Source of the DNA: Desulfobacteraceae bacterium
GTDB lineage: Bacteria > Desulfobacterota > Desulfobacteria > Desulfobacterales > Desulfococcaceae
Reading direction: 5' to 3'
Assembly: GCA_011390755.1 (NCBI GenBank)
Contig: JAABRU010000016.1
Location: 1-59,095 of the forward strand
Length of the DNA: 59,095 nucleotides
Of this stretch, positions 10,167 to 19,002 are shown piece by piece; position 1 is the stretch's first letter; every line of letters begins with the position of its first letter. The translations under genes and the position numbers were made by a program. The notes below the pieces were generated by a model. It was not told the origin of the DNA. It ran no database searches and was given only the letters and a program-made list of their open reading frames with translations.

Positions 10167-11600
10167 ATGATATATCCTGTTATACTGGCAGGCGGTTCGG
10201 GGACGCGGCTCTGGCCCCTGTCCCGTGAATTATATCCCAAACAACTGATAGAACTGCTGGGTTCCCATACCATGCTGCAGGATACCCTGCTGCGTCTGAA
10301 AGATTTTGAGGGAATGCAGTCTCCCATTGTGATCTGCAATGAAAGCCACCGCTTTATGGTGGCCGAACAGCTGCGCAGTATCCAAAGCGAGTCTTCCGGC
10401 ATTATCCTGGAACCGGTGGGAAGGAACACTGCCCCGGCTGTCTGCATTGCTGCACTGCAGGCCATACAGGAACAAGAGGAGGACCCCCTGCTGCTGGTGC
10501 TGCCTGCGGATCATTTTATCCGGGATGTTCCGCTGTTTCACCTGGCACTGCAGACGGCCGAATATTTTGCGCAGCAGGAATATCTCATCACCTTCGGTAT
10601 TGTGCCGGAATCCCCGGAAACCGGTTACGGTTATATTCGGAAAGGGGAAAAACTCCGGGCGGAAAAAAAGGACAGCCGTTTACAGGAAGCCGTCCGGATT
10701 GCCCGTTTTGTGGAAAAACCCGATACGGCAACCGCGGAAGAATATCTGCGATCCGGAGAATACTGCTGGAACAGCGGCATGTTTCTTTTCCGGGCTTCAA
10801 CGGTGCTGGCGGAAATGGAAACATATGCGCCGGATATTGTAGGCGCGTGCCGCAAATCCCTGGAAGAGGGAAAAGCGGATCTGGATTTTTTCCGCCTGGA
10901 TAAAGAAGCCTTTGCCGCCTGTCCGGGTGATTCCATTGACTATGCCATTATGGAAAAGACAGATCGGGGAGGCATGGTTCCCTTTCAGGCCGGATGGAAT
11001 GATCTGGGATCCTGGGAGGCCTTATGGCAGGCCGGGGAAAAAGACGAATATGACAATGTGGTCAAAGGGGATGTGCTGCTCCATGATGTGCATCATTCCT
11101 ATCTCCATGCCGGAACCCGTATGCTGGCGGCTGTGGGACTGGAAAACCATATTGTGGTGGAAACCGCGGACGCAGTGCTGATTTCCCCGCGCAACAAGGT
11201 GCAGGATGTGAAAATCCTGGTCAACAAACTCAAATCCGCCAAACGGGAAGAAACCATTTCCCATAAAAAAAGATATATGCCCTGGGGATCATCCGAAATC
11301 CTTGCCAAATCCGAGCATTTCATCATCAAGCGGGTAAAGGTGAAACCCGGCGCGCACATTTCCCTGCAAAAGCATTTTAACCGGGCGGAGCATTGGATTA
11401 TTCTGCGGGGAACCGCACAGGTCACCAAAGGGGAAGAAGAAATTATCCTCACGGAAGACCGTTCCACCTATATCCCGCCCGGTGTGCCGCACCGTCTGAT
11501 GAATCCGGGAAAAATCACTCTGGAACTGGTGGAAGTGCAGTCCGGCAGTTATCTGGGCGAAGATGATATTGTCCGCCTGGAGGGTATTTACCGCAAGTGA
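10167..11600 (+). CDS. manC: Mannose-1-phosphate guanylyltransferase / mannose-6-phosphate isomerase
   Basis: Bifunctional type II enzyme (ManC/AlgA/XanB family), 477 residues, making GDP-mannose for polysaccharide. The N-terminal nucleotidyltransferase shows the pyrophosphorylase signature GGSGTRLWPLSR with the following YPKQ, and the FVEKP mannose-1-phosphate motif (about residue 180). The C-terminal cupin isomerase part is intact (PGAHISLQKH, EHWIILRGTA, YIPPGVPHRL). Length is normal for the family. An AAGGAGAT Shine-Dalgarno precedes ATG 10167. Its stop overlaps the GTG start of the moxR-like gene, linking them in one transcript. Isomerase activity is expected from the domain, not shown. 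Confidence 0.95.
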   Translation: MIYPVILAGGSGTRLWPLSRELYPKQLIELLGSHTMLQDTLLRLKDFEGMQSPIVICNESHRFMVAEQLRSIQSESSGIILEPVGRNTAPAVCIAALQAIQEQEEDPLLLVLPADHFIRDVPLFHLALQTAEYFAQQEYLITFGIVPESPETGYGYIRKGEKLRAEKKDSRLQEAVRIARFVEKPDTATAEEYLRSGEYCWNSGMFLFRASTVLAEMETYAPDIVGACRKSLEEGKADLDFFRLDKEAFAACPGDSIDYAIMEKTDRGGMVPFQAGWNDLGSWEALWQAGEKDEYDNVVKGDVLLHDVHHSYLHAGTRMLAAVGLENHIVVETADAVLISPRNKVQDVKILVNKLKSAKREETISHKKRYMPWGSSEILAKSEHFIIKRVKVKPGAHISLQKHFNRAEHWIILRGTAQVTKGEEEIILTEDRSTYIPPGVPHRLMNPGKITLELVEVQSGSYLGEDDIVRLEGIYRK

Positions 11601-12532
11601 AAAATGCACTGGAAATTTATCAGAAACTGCTGCGTAATATCGAATCCGTTATCATCGGTCAGACACCGGCCATCCGCAAACTGCTGGCATCCTTTGCAGG
11701 CGGGGGCCATGTGCTGCTGGAAGATTATCCCGGAACCGGAAAAACCACGCTGGCCAAGGCCCTGGCCCGTTCTATTGATTCCCGTTTTAAACGGATTCAG
11801 TTTACGCCCGATCTGCTGCCCTCGGATATTCTGGGTATTACGGTTTTTGATCAGAATGCGGGAAAATTTCATTTTCACAAAGGCCCGGTTTTTACCAATA
11901 TTCTGCTGGCGGATGAAATCAACCGGGCATCCCCGCGCACCCAGTCCGCGCTGCTGGAAGCCATGGCCGAATCCCAGATCAGCATAGACGGAAACCGCTA
12001 TCACCTGGAAGGTCTTTTTTTTGTCATTGCCACGCAGAATCCGGTGGAATCCAGGGGAACCTATCCGCTTCCCGAAGCGCAGATGGACCGTTTTACCACC
12101 TGCTTCAACCTGGGATATGTAAACCCCGAAGAAGAAGTGGCCATTCTTTCGGAACATGATACCCTTCGGATTCCGGAAAAACTGTCTCCCTGCGTTTCTC
12201 TTGCGGACATTTGTGAACTGAAAGCATCGGTGAGCGCTGTCCGTATCAGCGATGAACTCAAACGCTATATTGTGGATTTGGTGCGCGCAAGCCGTTATGC
12301 GCCGGGTGTGGAACTGGGAGCCAGTCCGCGGGCATCTCTTTTTTTAATGAAAACGGCCCAGGCCTGCGCACTGTTCGAGGGGCTGGAATATGTACGGCCC
12401 GAACATATACAGGAAATGGCCGTATCCGTCATTGCCCACCGTCTGATAATGGCCCCGGAAGCCCGGTTTTCCGGGAGAACAGCAGAAGTCGTGCTGAAAG
12501 AAATTCTTGAAAATATTCCGGTTCCGACCTGA
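11597..12532 (+). CDS. MoxR-family AAA+ ATPase
   Basis: 311-residue cytoplasmic AAA+ protein. Walker A is EDYPGTGKTTLA (about residue 46), Walker B LLADEINRASPRTQ, and the sensor region ATQNPVESRGTYPLPEAQ is typical of MoxR. These ATPases act as chaperones or metal-insertion helpers and usually sit beside DUF58 and von Willebrand A proteins. Here a DUF58 gene follows, but no vWA or transglutaminase gene. The start is GTG 11597 overlapping the manC stop (GTGA); the nearby ATG at 11604 is out of frame. The stop lies at the first unit of a heptamer repeat. Confidence 0.95.
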   Translation: MKNALEIYQKLLRNIESVIIGQTPAIRKLLASFAGGGHVLLEDYPGTGKTTLAKALARSIDSRFKRIQFTPDLLPSDILGITVFDQNAGKFHFHKGPVFTNILLADEINRASPRTQSALLEAMAESQISIDGNRYHLEGLFFVIATQNPVESRGTYPLPEAQMDRFTTCFNLGYVNPEEEVAILSEHDTLRIPEKLSPCVSLADICELKASVSAVRISDELKRYIVDLVRASRYAPGVELGASPRASLFLMKTAQACALFEGLEYVRPEHIQEMAVSVIAHRLIMAPEARFSGRTAEVVLKEILENIPVPT

Positions 12533-12597
12533 TGGTGAATGGTGATTTTTGAATGCTGAATGGTGAGTTTTGAATGGTGAATGGTGAATGGTGAATG
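12532..12597. repeat. ATGGTGA-type heptamer tandem repeat
   Basis: Nine or so degenerate 7-bp units of the form ATGGTGA / TTTTTGA / ATGCTGA between the MoxR stop and the DUF58 gene. The final unit supplies the DUF58 start codon and the GGTGA motifs may act as its ribosome-binding site. Confidence 0.9.
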
Positions 12598-13965
12598 AAA
12601 CGTTTTTTTTATCATAATTTCCGTATTTACTACCGCATCCGGCATTATATCAGCCGGAAATTTACCAAAGGCGGTTTTCTGGTACTGACCGGAACCGGTC
12701 TTTCCGCAGTTCTGGGACTGAATACCTATCGGGCAATGGCCTATCAGATTTTCACTTTTCTGCTGCTGCTGCTGATAACAGCCTTTGTCTGCAGCTGTTT
12801 CTTCCGTCTGCGCATCCGGGCAGAACGCGTTCTTCCCCGCTTTGCCACATCCGGAGAAAAACTGTTTTACAGTCTTGTGATTCGCAGGCAAAGTTCCGGA
12901 CAGATCAAAGGACTTCGCTTTATTGAAGAATTTGCAGATCCCCGCCCGGATTTCCGCACCTTTGTCAACAATCCCGAACCGTGGGAAAATTTTCGGAATC
13001 CCGTTGATCGTTTTATGGGATTCTACCGGTGGAAATGGCTGCTGCAGCGCAGGAAAATGGTAAATGAAGAATATCACCCGCTGCCCCTGCTGCTGCCTGG
13101 CGGGGCAGAGCTCCGTATTCCTGCGGACATTCTGCCGCAGGAAAGAGGCATTCTGCATTTCAGGGGACTGACTGTGGGCCGCCCCGATCCTTTCGGTCTG
13201 ATGAATGCCTGCCGTTTTCTTTCACTTTCCCAATCCCTGACGGTACTGCCCCGGCGATACGAACTGCCCCCCTTCCGGCTGCCCGGAACCCGTCGTCATC
13301 AGTCCGGCGGTATTGCCCTGAGTTCTTCGGTCGGAGATTCGGAAGAATTTATTTCTCTGCGGGATTACCGGCCCGGTGATCCCCTTCGCAAAATTCACTG
13401 GAAAAGCTGGGCCAGGACAGGAAAACCGGTGGTAAAGGAATTTCAGGGGGAATTTTTTGTGCGTCATGCCCTGGTTCTGGATACTTTTCAGGAAGAAGAG
13501 TACAGCGAGGTTTTTGAGGAAGCCGTGGCAGTGGCGGCCTCTTTTGCCTGCACCGTAAGAACACGGGAATCACTGCTGGATCTCATGTTTGTGGGTACGC
13601 AGACCTATTGCATTACTTCGGGAAGAGGGTTGGGACATCTGGAAAAAAGTCTGGAAGTACTGGCTTCCGTCCGGCCATGCCGGGACAAAACTTTTTTCAC
13701 CCTTTCTGCCGCGGTTCTGGAAAGAGCCGCTTTTCTGAGCGGATGTATCTGCGTGCTGCTGAAATGGGAAAAGGAGCAGCAGGATTTTGTCGCCCGGCTC
13801 AAAGCCAGGGGACTTCCGCTTCTGCTGCTGCTGATTGTGCCGCCCGGGCGGGAAAAAATCGCCCCCGGTCCTATGAAAGACAGCGCAGAATATTTCCACA
13901 TCCTGGAATGCGGAAAAGTGGCGGAAGGGCTGTCTGCCCTGCGTACATCAGTGCCATTGACTTAA
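12595..13965 (+). CDS. DUF58 domain membrane protein
   Basis: 456 residues. Two adjacent hydrophobic stretches (about 23-62) anchor it in the membrane, followed by a beta-rich region and the DUF58 signature RDYRPGDPLRKIHWKSWA (about 256-275). DUF58 proteins pair with MoxR ATPases; their biochemical role is unclear, with proposed links to envelope stress or complex assembly. The gene follows the MoxR gene by 62 bp of heptamer repeat, and its ATG 12595 lies within the last repeat unit, with GGTGA rather than a classic Shine-Dalgarno. Confidence 0.93.
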   Translation: MKRFFYHNFRIYYRIRHYISRKFTKGGFLVLTGTGLSAVLGLNTYRAMAYQIFTFLLLLLITAFVCSCFFRLRIRAERVLPRFATSGEKLFYSLVIRRQSSGQIKGLRFIEEFADPRPDFRTFVNNPEPWENFRNPVDRFMGFYRWKWLLQRRKMVNEEYHPLPLLLPGGAELRIPADILPQERGILHFRGLTVGRPDPFGLMNACRFLSLSQSLTVLPRRYELPPFRLPGTRRHQSGGIALSSSVGDSEEFISLRDYRPGDPLRKIHWKSWARTGKPVVKEFQGEFFVRHALVLDTFQEEEYSEVFEEAVAVAASFACTVRTRESLLDLMFVGTQTYCITSGRGLGHLEKSLEVLASVRPCRDKTFFTLSAAVLERAAFLSGCICVLLKWEKEQQDFVARLKARGLPLLLLLIVPPGREKIAPGPMKDSAEYFHILECGKVAEGLSALRTSVPLT

Positions 13966-14313
13966 AAAATATCTGGCCCCTTAGGTGATTTCCTGAAAAA
14001 AATGCAGCGGAGGAGTGCCAAACTGAAAGTCCGGCAGTGCCTGACAGACGGCAGTCCGGTTACAGACGACCCGACTGAGCCCGCCGAAGTCTTTCCGTTT
14101 GTGACTCCTGCAGAAGCGGTATATTCATATTTGGAAATCGCCTTAATCCGGTGCCGTTTCTGTAAGCAAAAAATCCCCCTTCCCCGGTGGGACAATGCTG
14201 TTGATGTAAGCAAAACCGGGGTCTGTAAGGGCGCATTGCCTATGCAAAAACACAATTTTTGCATTCCTCCGGAAACTTTTCGATCTACTGAATCTGAATG
14301 AAAGGATATCATA
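13966..14313. other. Intergenic region with a dispersed 55-bp repeat
   Basis: No convincing gene; a 99-codon open frame at 14002-14301 has no recognisable protein features and overlies repeats. Bases 14006-14030 carry GGAGTGCCAAACTGAAAGT, found again at 47841. Bases 14242-14296 (ATGCAAAAACACAATTTTTG to AAACTTTTCGATCTACTGA) recur with few changes at 19098-19153. Confidence 0.8.
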
Positions 14314-16122
14314 ATGATAAACAGATCAATCCCCAGAGTTTTTATCTATTTCATTATGTTGTATTTTTTTTCTGCTATCGTAAATACTTTTGCCTCACCC
14401 GCATATATTGAAGAGGCTTTGCAAAAATGGTTTGAAGAAGCCGATTTTGAGTCCCCGGTCCGGATCATTGAAAAAAATATCAGAAAGGAACAAAACAGCG
14501 ACAATAAAAAAATTGCCTATGCCTACCTCGCCTTTTTTTATTATGAAGCTGCCGGAAATGTGCCCAAAGCCGATGAAAGCATCCGGAAACTGGCAGAATT
14601 GTTTCCGGGAACAGAACTTCGGGATATCGCAAAACTCCGCCCGGATTTTTCAGAAGAAGTAACCGAAGATTTTCAGAATCATTTTCAGGATATTATCAGA
14701 CAGTATGCCGGGCGGAATGAATCCGGAGGAGATGCGGTAAAACCGGATGGCGAAATAAAAGGCCTTCAGGCCGAATACCAGCAGGGGGATACTGTCCGCT
14801 GCACCCTTAGGGGAAAAGATGATAACAATCTGAAAAAAATGATATTTGAAGTAAAAAAGACTTCTGTGAAAAATTCCCGGAATGTCAGCGGAAAATATGC
14901 CGATGAGAATATTTCATTTTCCACAGAGAACTGGAATCCCGGTTCCTATACCGCACTGCTGAAAATCGAAGATGAAAAAGGGAATGCTGCTGAAATAAAA
15001 AAAGAGTTCCGTGTGAAAAAAGAGGATACGGAAAAACCCCGTGCCGAACTCAGCGGAATACAGAATAAATATCCCCATGGTGCCACTGTTGATCTCACCA
15101 TCCGGGTTTCTGATAATATCTCTTTGAAAAACATAAAATTTGAGGTACTGAATACATCGGTAAAAAAATCATGGTCGGCAGAGGGTAAAAATTTTGAACA
15201 GAAGTATGCTTTTCTGACAAAGGAAATGAAAGCAGATACCTATACCTGCATACTGCGGGCCGAAGACAAATCCGGAAATTTTCATAAAATTTCCGGCAGT
15301 TTTGAAATTGAAAAAACAGAAGAAGGGGATACGGTCAGCCCTTCCTGTGAAGTGAGCGGAATAAAAGATACTTACCTGCCGGGTGACAGCATCCCTTTTG
15401 ATATCCGTGCCGGGGATGACAGACAGCTCAAACAACTTGTTTTTACAATAGAAGGGACTTCTGTCAGAAAATCATGGAATGTCAACGGTAGGGAATCGGA
15501 ACAGAAATATGTTTTCTCCACGGAAAACCGGAAACCGGGAACCTATACATATATTCTGACAGCAGAGGACGCAGCGGGTAATCGCAGTAGGGATACCGGG
15601 GAATTTTTTCTGAAAGAAAAGGCTGTGGAAATATCCCGTCCCTCATCTGAAACCCTTCTCAGAGAGATGACGCAGTCTCCGGACAGAAAGGAAGCCGATT
15701 TTATAGAGATACGGACAAACAAAGAAGATCTCCGGGCAGGAGAAAATATTGTTTATCATTTTAAAACAGAAAAAAAATGTTATCTGACTTTATTCATACT
15801 GACGGTAAACGGGGAGCTGATCCAGCTGTTTCCCAACAAATTTATGCCGGATTCCGCTGTGGAAAGCGGAAAAACCTATGATATACCGGGAAAGGAGGCC
15901 CCTATTGAGCTGGAAGTGTCGGGCCCTCCCGGAAGGGAAAAAATGATCGCGCTGGTATCCGGAAAACCCCTGAAACTTTTTGAAGCATCCTTTGAAGACC
16001 GGTATTTTATGGATATAGGCAAAGACAATGAGAAAGTAATTGCTGAAATAATACAGAATCTCCGGAATACAAAGGAGCAGGATATATTTTATAAACAGTT
16101 TACATATTCCATCCGGAAGTGA
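14314..16122 (+). CDS. Secreted protein with Ig-like repeats and DUF4384
   Basis: 602 residues with a signal peptide (about 1-29, cleavage near ANTFASP). A helical TPR-like stretch (about 30-120) is followed by three similar beta-sandwich repeats of about 95 residues (about 145-235, 236-340, 340-435), each with a TSVK(N/K)SW core, an F(S/L)T line and an AEDxxGN end. The C-terminal part (about 465-560) matches DUF4384: CYLTLFILTVNGELIQLFPN, then GPPGREKMIALVSGKP. DUF4384 is often found beside caspase-like or surface proteins. AAAGGAT precedes ATG 14314. The gene is flanked by repeats and has no operon partner. Function is unknown; a periplasmic or surface scaffold is a guess. Confidence 0.85.
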   Translation: MINRSIPRVFIYFIMLYFFSAIVNTFASPAYIEEALQKWFEEADFESPVRIIEKNIRKEQNSDNKKIAYAYLAFFYYEAAGNVPKADESIRKLAELFPGTELRDIAKLRPDFSEEVTEDFQNHFQDIIRQYAGRNESGGDAVKPDGEIKGLQAEYQQGDTVRCTLRGKDDNNLKKMIFEVKKTSVKNSRNVSGKYADENISFSTENWNPGSYTALLKIEDEKGNAAEIKKEFRVKKEDTEKPRAELSGIQNKYPHGATVDLTIRVSDNISLKNIKFEVLNTSVKKSWSAEGKNFEQKYAFLTKEMKADTYTCILRAEDKSGNFHKISGSFEIEKTEEGDTVSPSCEVSGIKDTYLPGDSIPFDIRAGDDRQLKQLVFTIEGTSVRKSWNVNGRESEQKYVFSTENRKPGTYTYILTAEDAAGNRSRDTGEFFLKEKAVEISRPSSETLLREMTQSPDRKEADFIEIRTNKEDLRAGENIVYHFKTEKKCYLTLFILTVNGELIQLFPNKFMPDSAVESGKTYDIPGKEAPIELEVSGPPGREKMIALVSGKPLKLFEASFEDRYFMDIGKDNEKVIAEIIQNLRNTKEQDIFYKQFTYSIRK

Positions 16123-16139
16123 TGTCCGGACACCTTCAT

Positions 16140-16167
16140 TTGGGATTTGGGAGTTGGGATTTTGGGG
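16140..16167. repeat. Short GGGATTT heptamer array
   Basis: Four degenerate heptamers (GGGATTT, GGGAGTT, GGGATTT, TGGGGGG) in the 98-bp gap between two convergent genes; the third heptamer-repeat site in the window. The flanking TGTCCGG and CCGGACA could pair around it. Confidence 0.7.
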
Positions 16168-16220
16168 GGCAGAATTCCTGACACCGGACACTCTGAACAC
16201 GAAAAAAAGCATATTTTTTC

Positions 16221-16901
16221 TTATCCCCCGCTTTCCCGGAGAACATAACCGGCTCCGCGCACCGTATGGATGAGTTTATGGGGGAAATCCCGGTCTATTT
16301 TATCCCGCAGACGGGAAATACGGGCTTCCACCACATTGCTTCCGGGATCAAAATGATAATCCCATACATGCTCCATAATCATGGTTTTGGAAACCACCCG
16401 ACCCGCGTTGCGCATAAGATATTCCAGCAGGGAATATTCCAGGGGCTGCAAATCAATCTGTTTCCCTTCCCGGAGGACCTCGCGGCTGAGCAGATCCATT
16501 TCACAGTCCCCCACACACAGCCGGGTGGGTTCGGATGTGCCCGATGCTCTGCGAATCAGGGCCTGCACACGGGCCAGCAGTTCTGAAAAAGCAAAAGGTT
16601 TGCTCAGATAATCATCACTGCCGGTCTGCAATCCTCTGACCCGGTCTTCCACTTCCCCTTTTGCACTCAGGATAATCACCGGGGTGCTGATTTTTTTTCT
16701 TCGCATTTCCCGGATCACGGAAAGCCCGTCGCGCAAAGGCAGCATGATATCAATAACAGCCGCGTCATAGCTTTCCGTCAGCGCCAGATGCAGCCCTTCT
16801 TCACCGTCCGGGGCATGGTCAACAGCATAGGTTTCGGCTTTGAATCCTTTGATAATAAAGGATGCAATTTTCGGATCGTCTTCTATAAGGAGGATTCGCA
16901 T
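16221..16901 (-). CDS. OmpR/PhoB-family response regulator
   Basis: 226-residue DNA-binding regulator. Receiver domain begins MRILLIEDDPK with phospho-acceptor in VIDIMLPLRDG and the LSKPF lysine; winged-helix output (about 128-223) ends HTVRGAGYVLRE. The open frame reaches upstream to 16949, but that part lies in a transcription terminator, so I place the start at ATG 16901. No sensor kinase gene adjoins it: the convergent neighbour is the Ig/DUF4384 protein and upstream are the tRNA genes, so it is an orphan in this window. Confidence 0.95.
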   Translation of the reverse strand: MRILLIEDDPKIASFIIKGFKAETYAVDHAPDGEEGLHLALTESYDAAVIDIMLPLRDGLSVIREMRRKKISTPVIILSAKGEVEDRVRGLQTGSDDYLSKPFAFSELLARVQALIRRASGTSEPTRLCVGDCEMDLLSREVLREGKQIDLQPLEYSLLEYLMRNAGRVVSKTMIMEHVWDYHFDPGSNVVEARISRLRDKIDRDFPHKLIHTVRGAGYVLRESGG

Positions 16902-16919
16902 TCTGTGATACCGTTTTTC

Positions 16920-16956
16920 AAAAAAAATACCGGATGAATTTTCATTCATCCGGTAT
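16920..16956 (-). terminator. Rho-independent terminator after the tRNA cluster
   Basis: Read on the minus strand, a perfect 13-bp stem ATACCGGATGAAT / ATTCATCCGGTAT with a GAAA tetraloop runs into eight T residues. It ends the tRNA-Gly-Cys-Gly transcript and separates it from the response-regulator gene, which supports the shorter start chosen for that gene. Confidence 0.93.
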
Positions 16957-16968
16957 CATAAATTCTGA

Positions 16969-17043
16969 TGGAGCGGGAAACGGGATTTGAACCCGCGACT
17001 TCGACCTTGGCAAGGTCGCACTCTACCACTGAGTTATTCCCGC
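16969..17043 (-). tRNA. tRNA-Gly (GCC), distal copy
   Basis: Minus-strand cloverleaf starting GCGGGAATAACTCAGTGG, with anticodon loop TTGCCAA, T-arm GCGGGTTCAAATCCCGT and encoded CCA at 16969-16971. Identical in sequence to the copy at 17154-17228. Confidence 0.97.
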
Positions 17044-17070
17044 CCGGTTTGACAGACTGTAATAAAAAAA

Positions 17071-17145
17071 TGGAGGCGGCATCCGGATTTGAACCGGAGA
17101 ATAGCGGTTTTGCAGACCGCTGCCTTACCACTTGGCTATGCCGCC
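17071..17145 (-). tRNA. tRNA-Cys (GCA)
   Basis: Minus-strand cloverleaf starting GGCGGCATAGCCAAGTGG, anticodon loop CTGCAAA, T-arm CCGGTTCAAATCCGG, encoded CCA. It sits between two identical tRNA-Gly genes, 27 bp and 8 bp from them. Confidence 0.97.
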
Positions 17146-17153
17146 TTTTACTG

Positions 17154-17228
17154 TGGAGCGGGAAACGGGATTTGAACCCGCGACTTCGACCTTGGCAAGG
17201 TCGCACTCTACCACTGAGTTATTCCCGC
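17154..17228 (-). tRNA. tRNA-Gly (GCC), proximal copy
   Basis: Same 75-nt sequence as the tRNA at 16969-17043, with encoded CCA. It lies 60 bp downstream of pgsA on the same strand; pgsA followed by glycine and cysteine tRNA genes is also the E. coli arrangement (pgsA-glyW-cysT). Confidence 0.97.
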
Positions 17229-17288
17229 TCAGTCAGGAAACTTACTTATAACCGATCCGCCCGCTTTCTGTCAATAAAAAAAATATGC

Positions 17289-17855
17289 CTATGTCTGCAA
17301 AAGTTTTCTGAAACGGAAAAAATAATCGGTTCCTGACCAGATTGTAAAAATCAGTGCCCCCCAGAGAAAAAACATCCCGATGGCATGGAAATTGATTCCG
17401 AAATAAGGCGAATGAATCAGCAGGGGAATAATGGCCGCAATCTGAAAACCGGTTTTGTATTTTCCCAGCCAGGACGCAGAAACATCCTCACCGCTTTCTG
17501 CCACAATGCTGCGCAGACCGCTGACGGCCAGCTCTCTTCCGATAATAATGCAGATCACCCAGGCCGGTATCCATCCCAGGGATACCAGCATGATAAAAGA
17601 GGAGGAAACCACCAGTTTATCGGCCACCGGATCCATCACTTTCCCGAAATTCGATGTCAGTCCCCATTTTCTGGCAAAAAAACCGTCCAGATAATCTGAA
17701 ATGGCTGCCAGACTGAAGAGAATGGCCGCCAGAAAACTGGTGAAGCGGTTTGGAACCAGCAGCAGGCACACAATTCCCGGAGCCGCTGCCATGCGAAACA
17801 GGGTCAGGAAATTGGGATTGCTGAATAATTGTAACAGTTTTTCCTTCAGACGCAT
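17289..17855 (-). CDS. pgsA: CDP-diacylglycerol-glycerol-3-phosphate 3-phosphatidyltransferase
   Basis: 188-residue inner-membrane enzyme that makes phosphatidylglycerophosphate, the committed step to phosphatidylglycerol and cardiolipin. The CDP-alcohol phosphotransferase signature is complete: DGFFAR, eight residues, G, three residues, D, three residues, D (about residues 58-80). Several hydrophobic helices follow, as expected. The start ATG 17855 has AAGGGA upstream. The tRNA genes lie just downstream on the same strand; upstream is a terminator for the aldolase gene, so pgsA probably has its own promoter. Confidence 0.95.
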   Translation of the reverse strand: MRLKEKLLQLFSNPNFLTLFRMAAAPGIVCLLLVPNRFTSFLAAILFSLAAISDYLDGFFARKWGLTSNFGKVMDPVADKLVVSSSFIMLVSLGWIPAWVICIIIGRELAVSGLRSIVAESGEDVSASWLGKYKTGFQIAAIIPLLIHSPYFGINFHAIGMFFLWGALIFTIWSGTDYFFRFRKLLQT

Positions 17856-17911
17856 TCGATTGTATCCCTTATTTCTGCATATCCGGGTATTTTTTCAAAA
17901 AAATTTTCGCA

Positions 17912-17942
17912 GAAAAATCCGGGGCGGAGAATATCTCCCCGG
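17912..17942 (-). terminator. Terminator downstream of the transaldolase-like gene
   Basis: On the minus strand, CCGGGGAGA and TCTCCGCCCCGG form a stem with a two-base bulge, followed by ATTTTT. It lies between the aldolase stop and pgsA. Confidence 0.75.
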
Positions 17943-17961
17943 AAAAAACGGCAGTTTTTCC

Positions 17962-18606
17962 CTATTTCTCCCTTTTGTTCCAGTCATCCAGAAAGGCTTT
18001 GATTCCCTTATCCGTCAAAGGATGGGCCGCGAGTTTGGAAAGAACATTAAAGGGAATCGTGGCAATATGCGCGCCCATAAGCGCAGACTCCAGCACATGA
18101 AGGGGATTGCGTACACTGGCCACAATGATTTCGGTTTCATATCCGTAATTGGCATAAATATCCACAATCTGTTCCACCAGCACCAGACCGTCCTGGGAAA
18201 GATCATCCAGTCTTCCCACAAAAGGACTGACAAATGCGGCCCCGGCCTTGGCTGCCATCAGGGCCTGGAGAGATGAAAAAACCAGGGTAACATTCGTCCT
18301 GATGCCTTCTTCTTTCAGCACCCTGACGGCTTTGAGACCGTCAACTGTCATGGGAATTTTGATGACAATATTTTCGTGGACGGCTGCCAGTTCCCGTGCC
18401 TCAATCAGCATTCCGTTGGTATCCAGGGCAATCACCTCGGCACTTACCGGGCCGTCCACAATTTCACATATCTCTTTGATCACTTCTTCAAAATCCCGGC
18501 CTTCTCTGGCAATCAGAGAGGGATTGGTGGTTACACCGTCCGCCATTCCCATACGGTGGGCTTCCCTGATTTCATCCACATTGGCCGTATCAATAAAAAA
18601 CTTCAT
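17962..18606 (-). CDS. Transaldolase / fructose-6-phosphate aldolase family
   Basis: 214-residue short transaldolase (TalC/FSA/MipB group), a class I Schiff-base aldolase of central sugar metabolism. Seen: N-terminal [23 protein letters not shown], catalytic Lys in [13 protein letters not shown] (about residue 84), and the C-terminal [12 protein letters not shown]. The short length separates it from classical TalA/B; whether it acts as transaldolase or fructose-6-phosphate aldolase cannot be told from sequence alone. AGGAGG lies before ATG 18606. It follows the YHS-protein gene by 33 bp on the same strand, so the two may be cotranscribed. Confidence 0.93.
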   Translation of the reverse strand: MKFFIDTANVDEIREAHRMGMADGVTTNPSLIAREGRDFEEVIKEICEIVDGPVSAEVIALDTNGMLIEARELAAVHENIVIKIPMTVDGLKAVRVLKEEGIRTNVTLVFSSLQALMAAKAGAAFVSPFVGRLDDLSQDGLVLVEQIVDIYANYGYETEIIVASVRNPLHVLESALMGAHIATIPFNVLSKLAAHPLTDKGIKAFLDDWNKREK

Positions 18607-18639
18607 TTTTTTACTATCCTCCTGCGTGATAATCTGTAT

Positions 18640-18903
18640 TTATGATTTTATCCGTGCTGCCAGAAAACTGTCCCGGCACCGGGTGCTGCAAAAATATAAA
18701 TCCTTCCCGTCTATGCGCAGATGAACAGCGTCTCTGCCGGGAAAATATGTCTTACAAAAAGGATCCTGGAGCATGACATCGTCTATGACCTGCCGGTTTT
18801 GGCCGGAAACCTTTTGGGAAGGCCGGGGGCCGGGCAGTATCAGGGATTTCAGTTTTTTATAGGCAAACCATACCAGCCCGCAGATAATTATCAGTCGAAA
18901 CAA
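18640..18903 (-). CDS. Small YHS/TRASH-like membrane protein
   Basis: 87 residues: one N-terminal hydrophobic helix (about 2-15), a basic linker, then a YHS/TRASH-like metal-binding core with DPFC and YFCSTRC-type cysteines and a final FLAAR helix. Such small proteins are common in Desulfobacterota; metal binding is inferred from the cysteines. The start codon appears to be TTG at 18903, because AAGGGGG lies about 8 bp upstream and no ATG is placed suitably. It is probably cotranscribed with the aldolase gene. Confidence 0.8.
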   Translation of the reverse strand: MFRLIIICGLVWFAYKKLKSLILPGPRPSQKVSGQNRQVIDDVMLQDPFCKTYFPGRDAVHLRIDGKDLYFCSTRCRDSFLAARIKS

Positions 18904-19002
18904 AATGCTATTTCCCCCTTTATTTTCCGGAATTCAGCACAGGTGCCCGGCAGGAAGGAAAAAGAGTGTATCACAATATTTCTTATCGCCGGGCAGTCAT
19001 AC

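Noticed and set aside
14002..14301. 99-codon plus-strand open frame
   Set aside because: It overlies dispersed repeats, has no Shine-Dalgarno and no recognisable protein features.
16902..16949. Longer N-terminus for the response regulator
   Set aside because: This part is a perfect terminator hairpin with a T-tract, and the receiver starts normally at ATG 16901.
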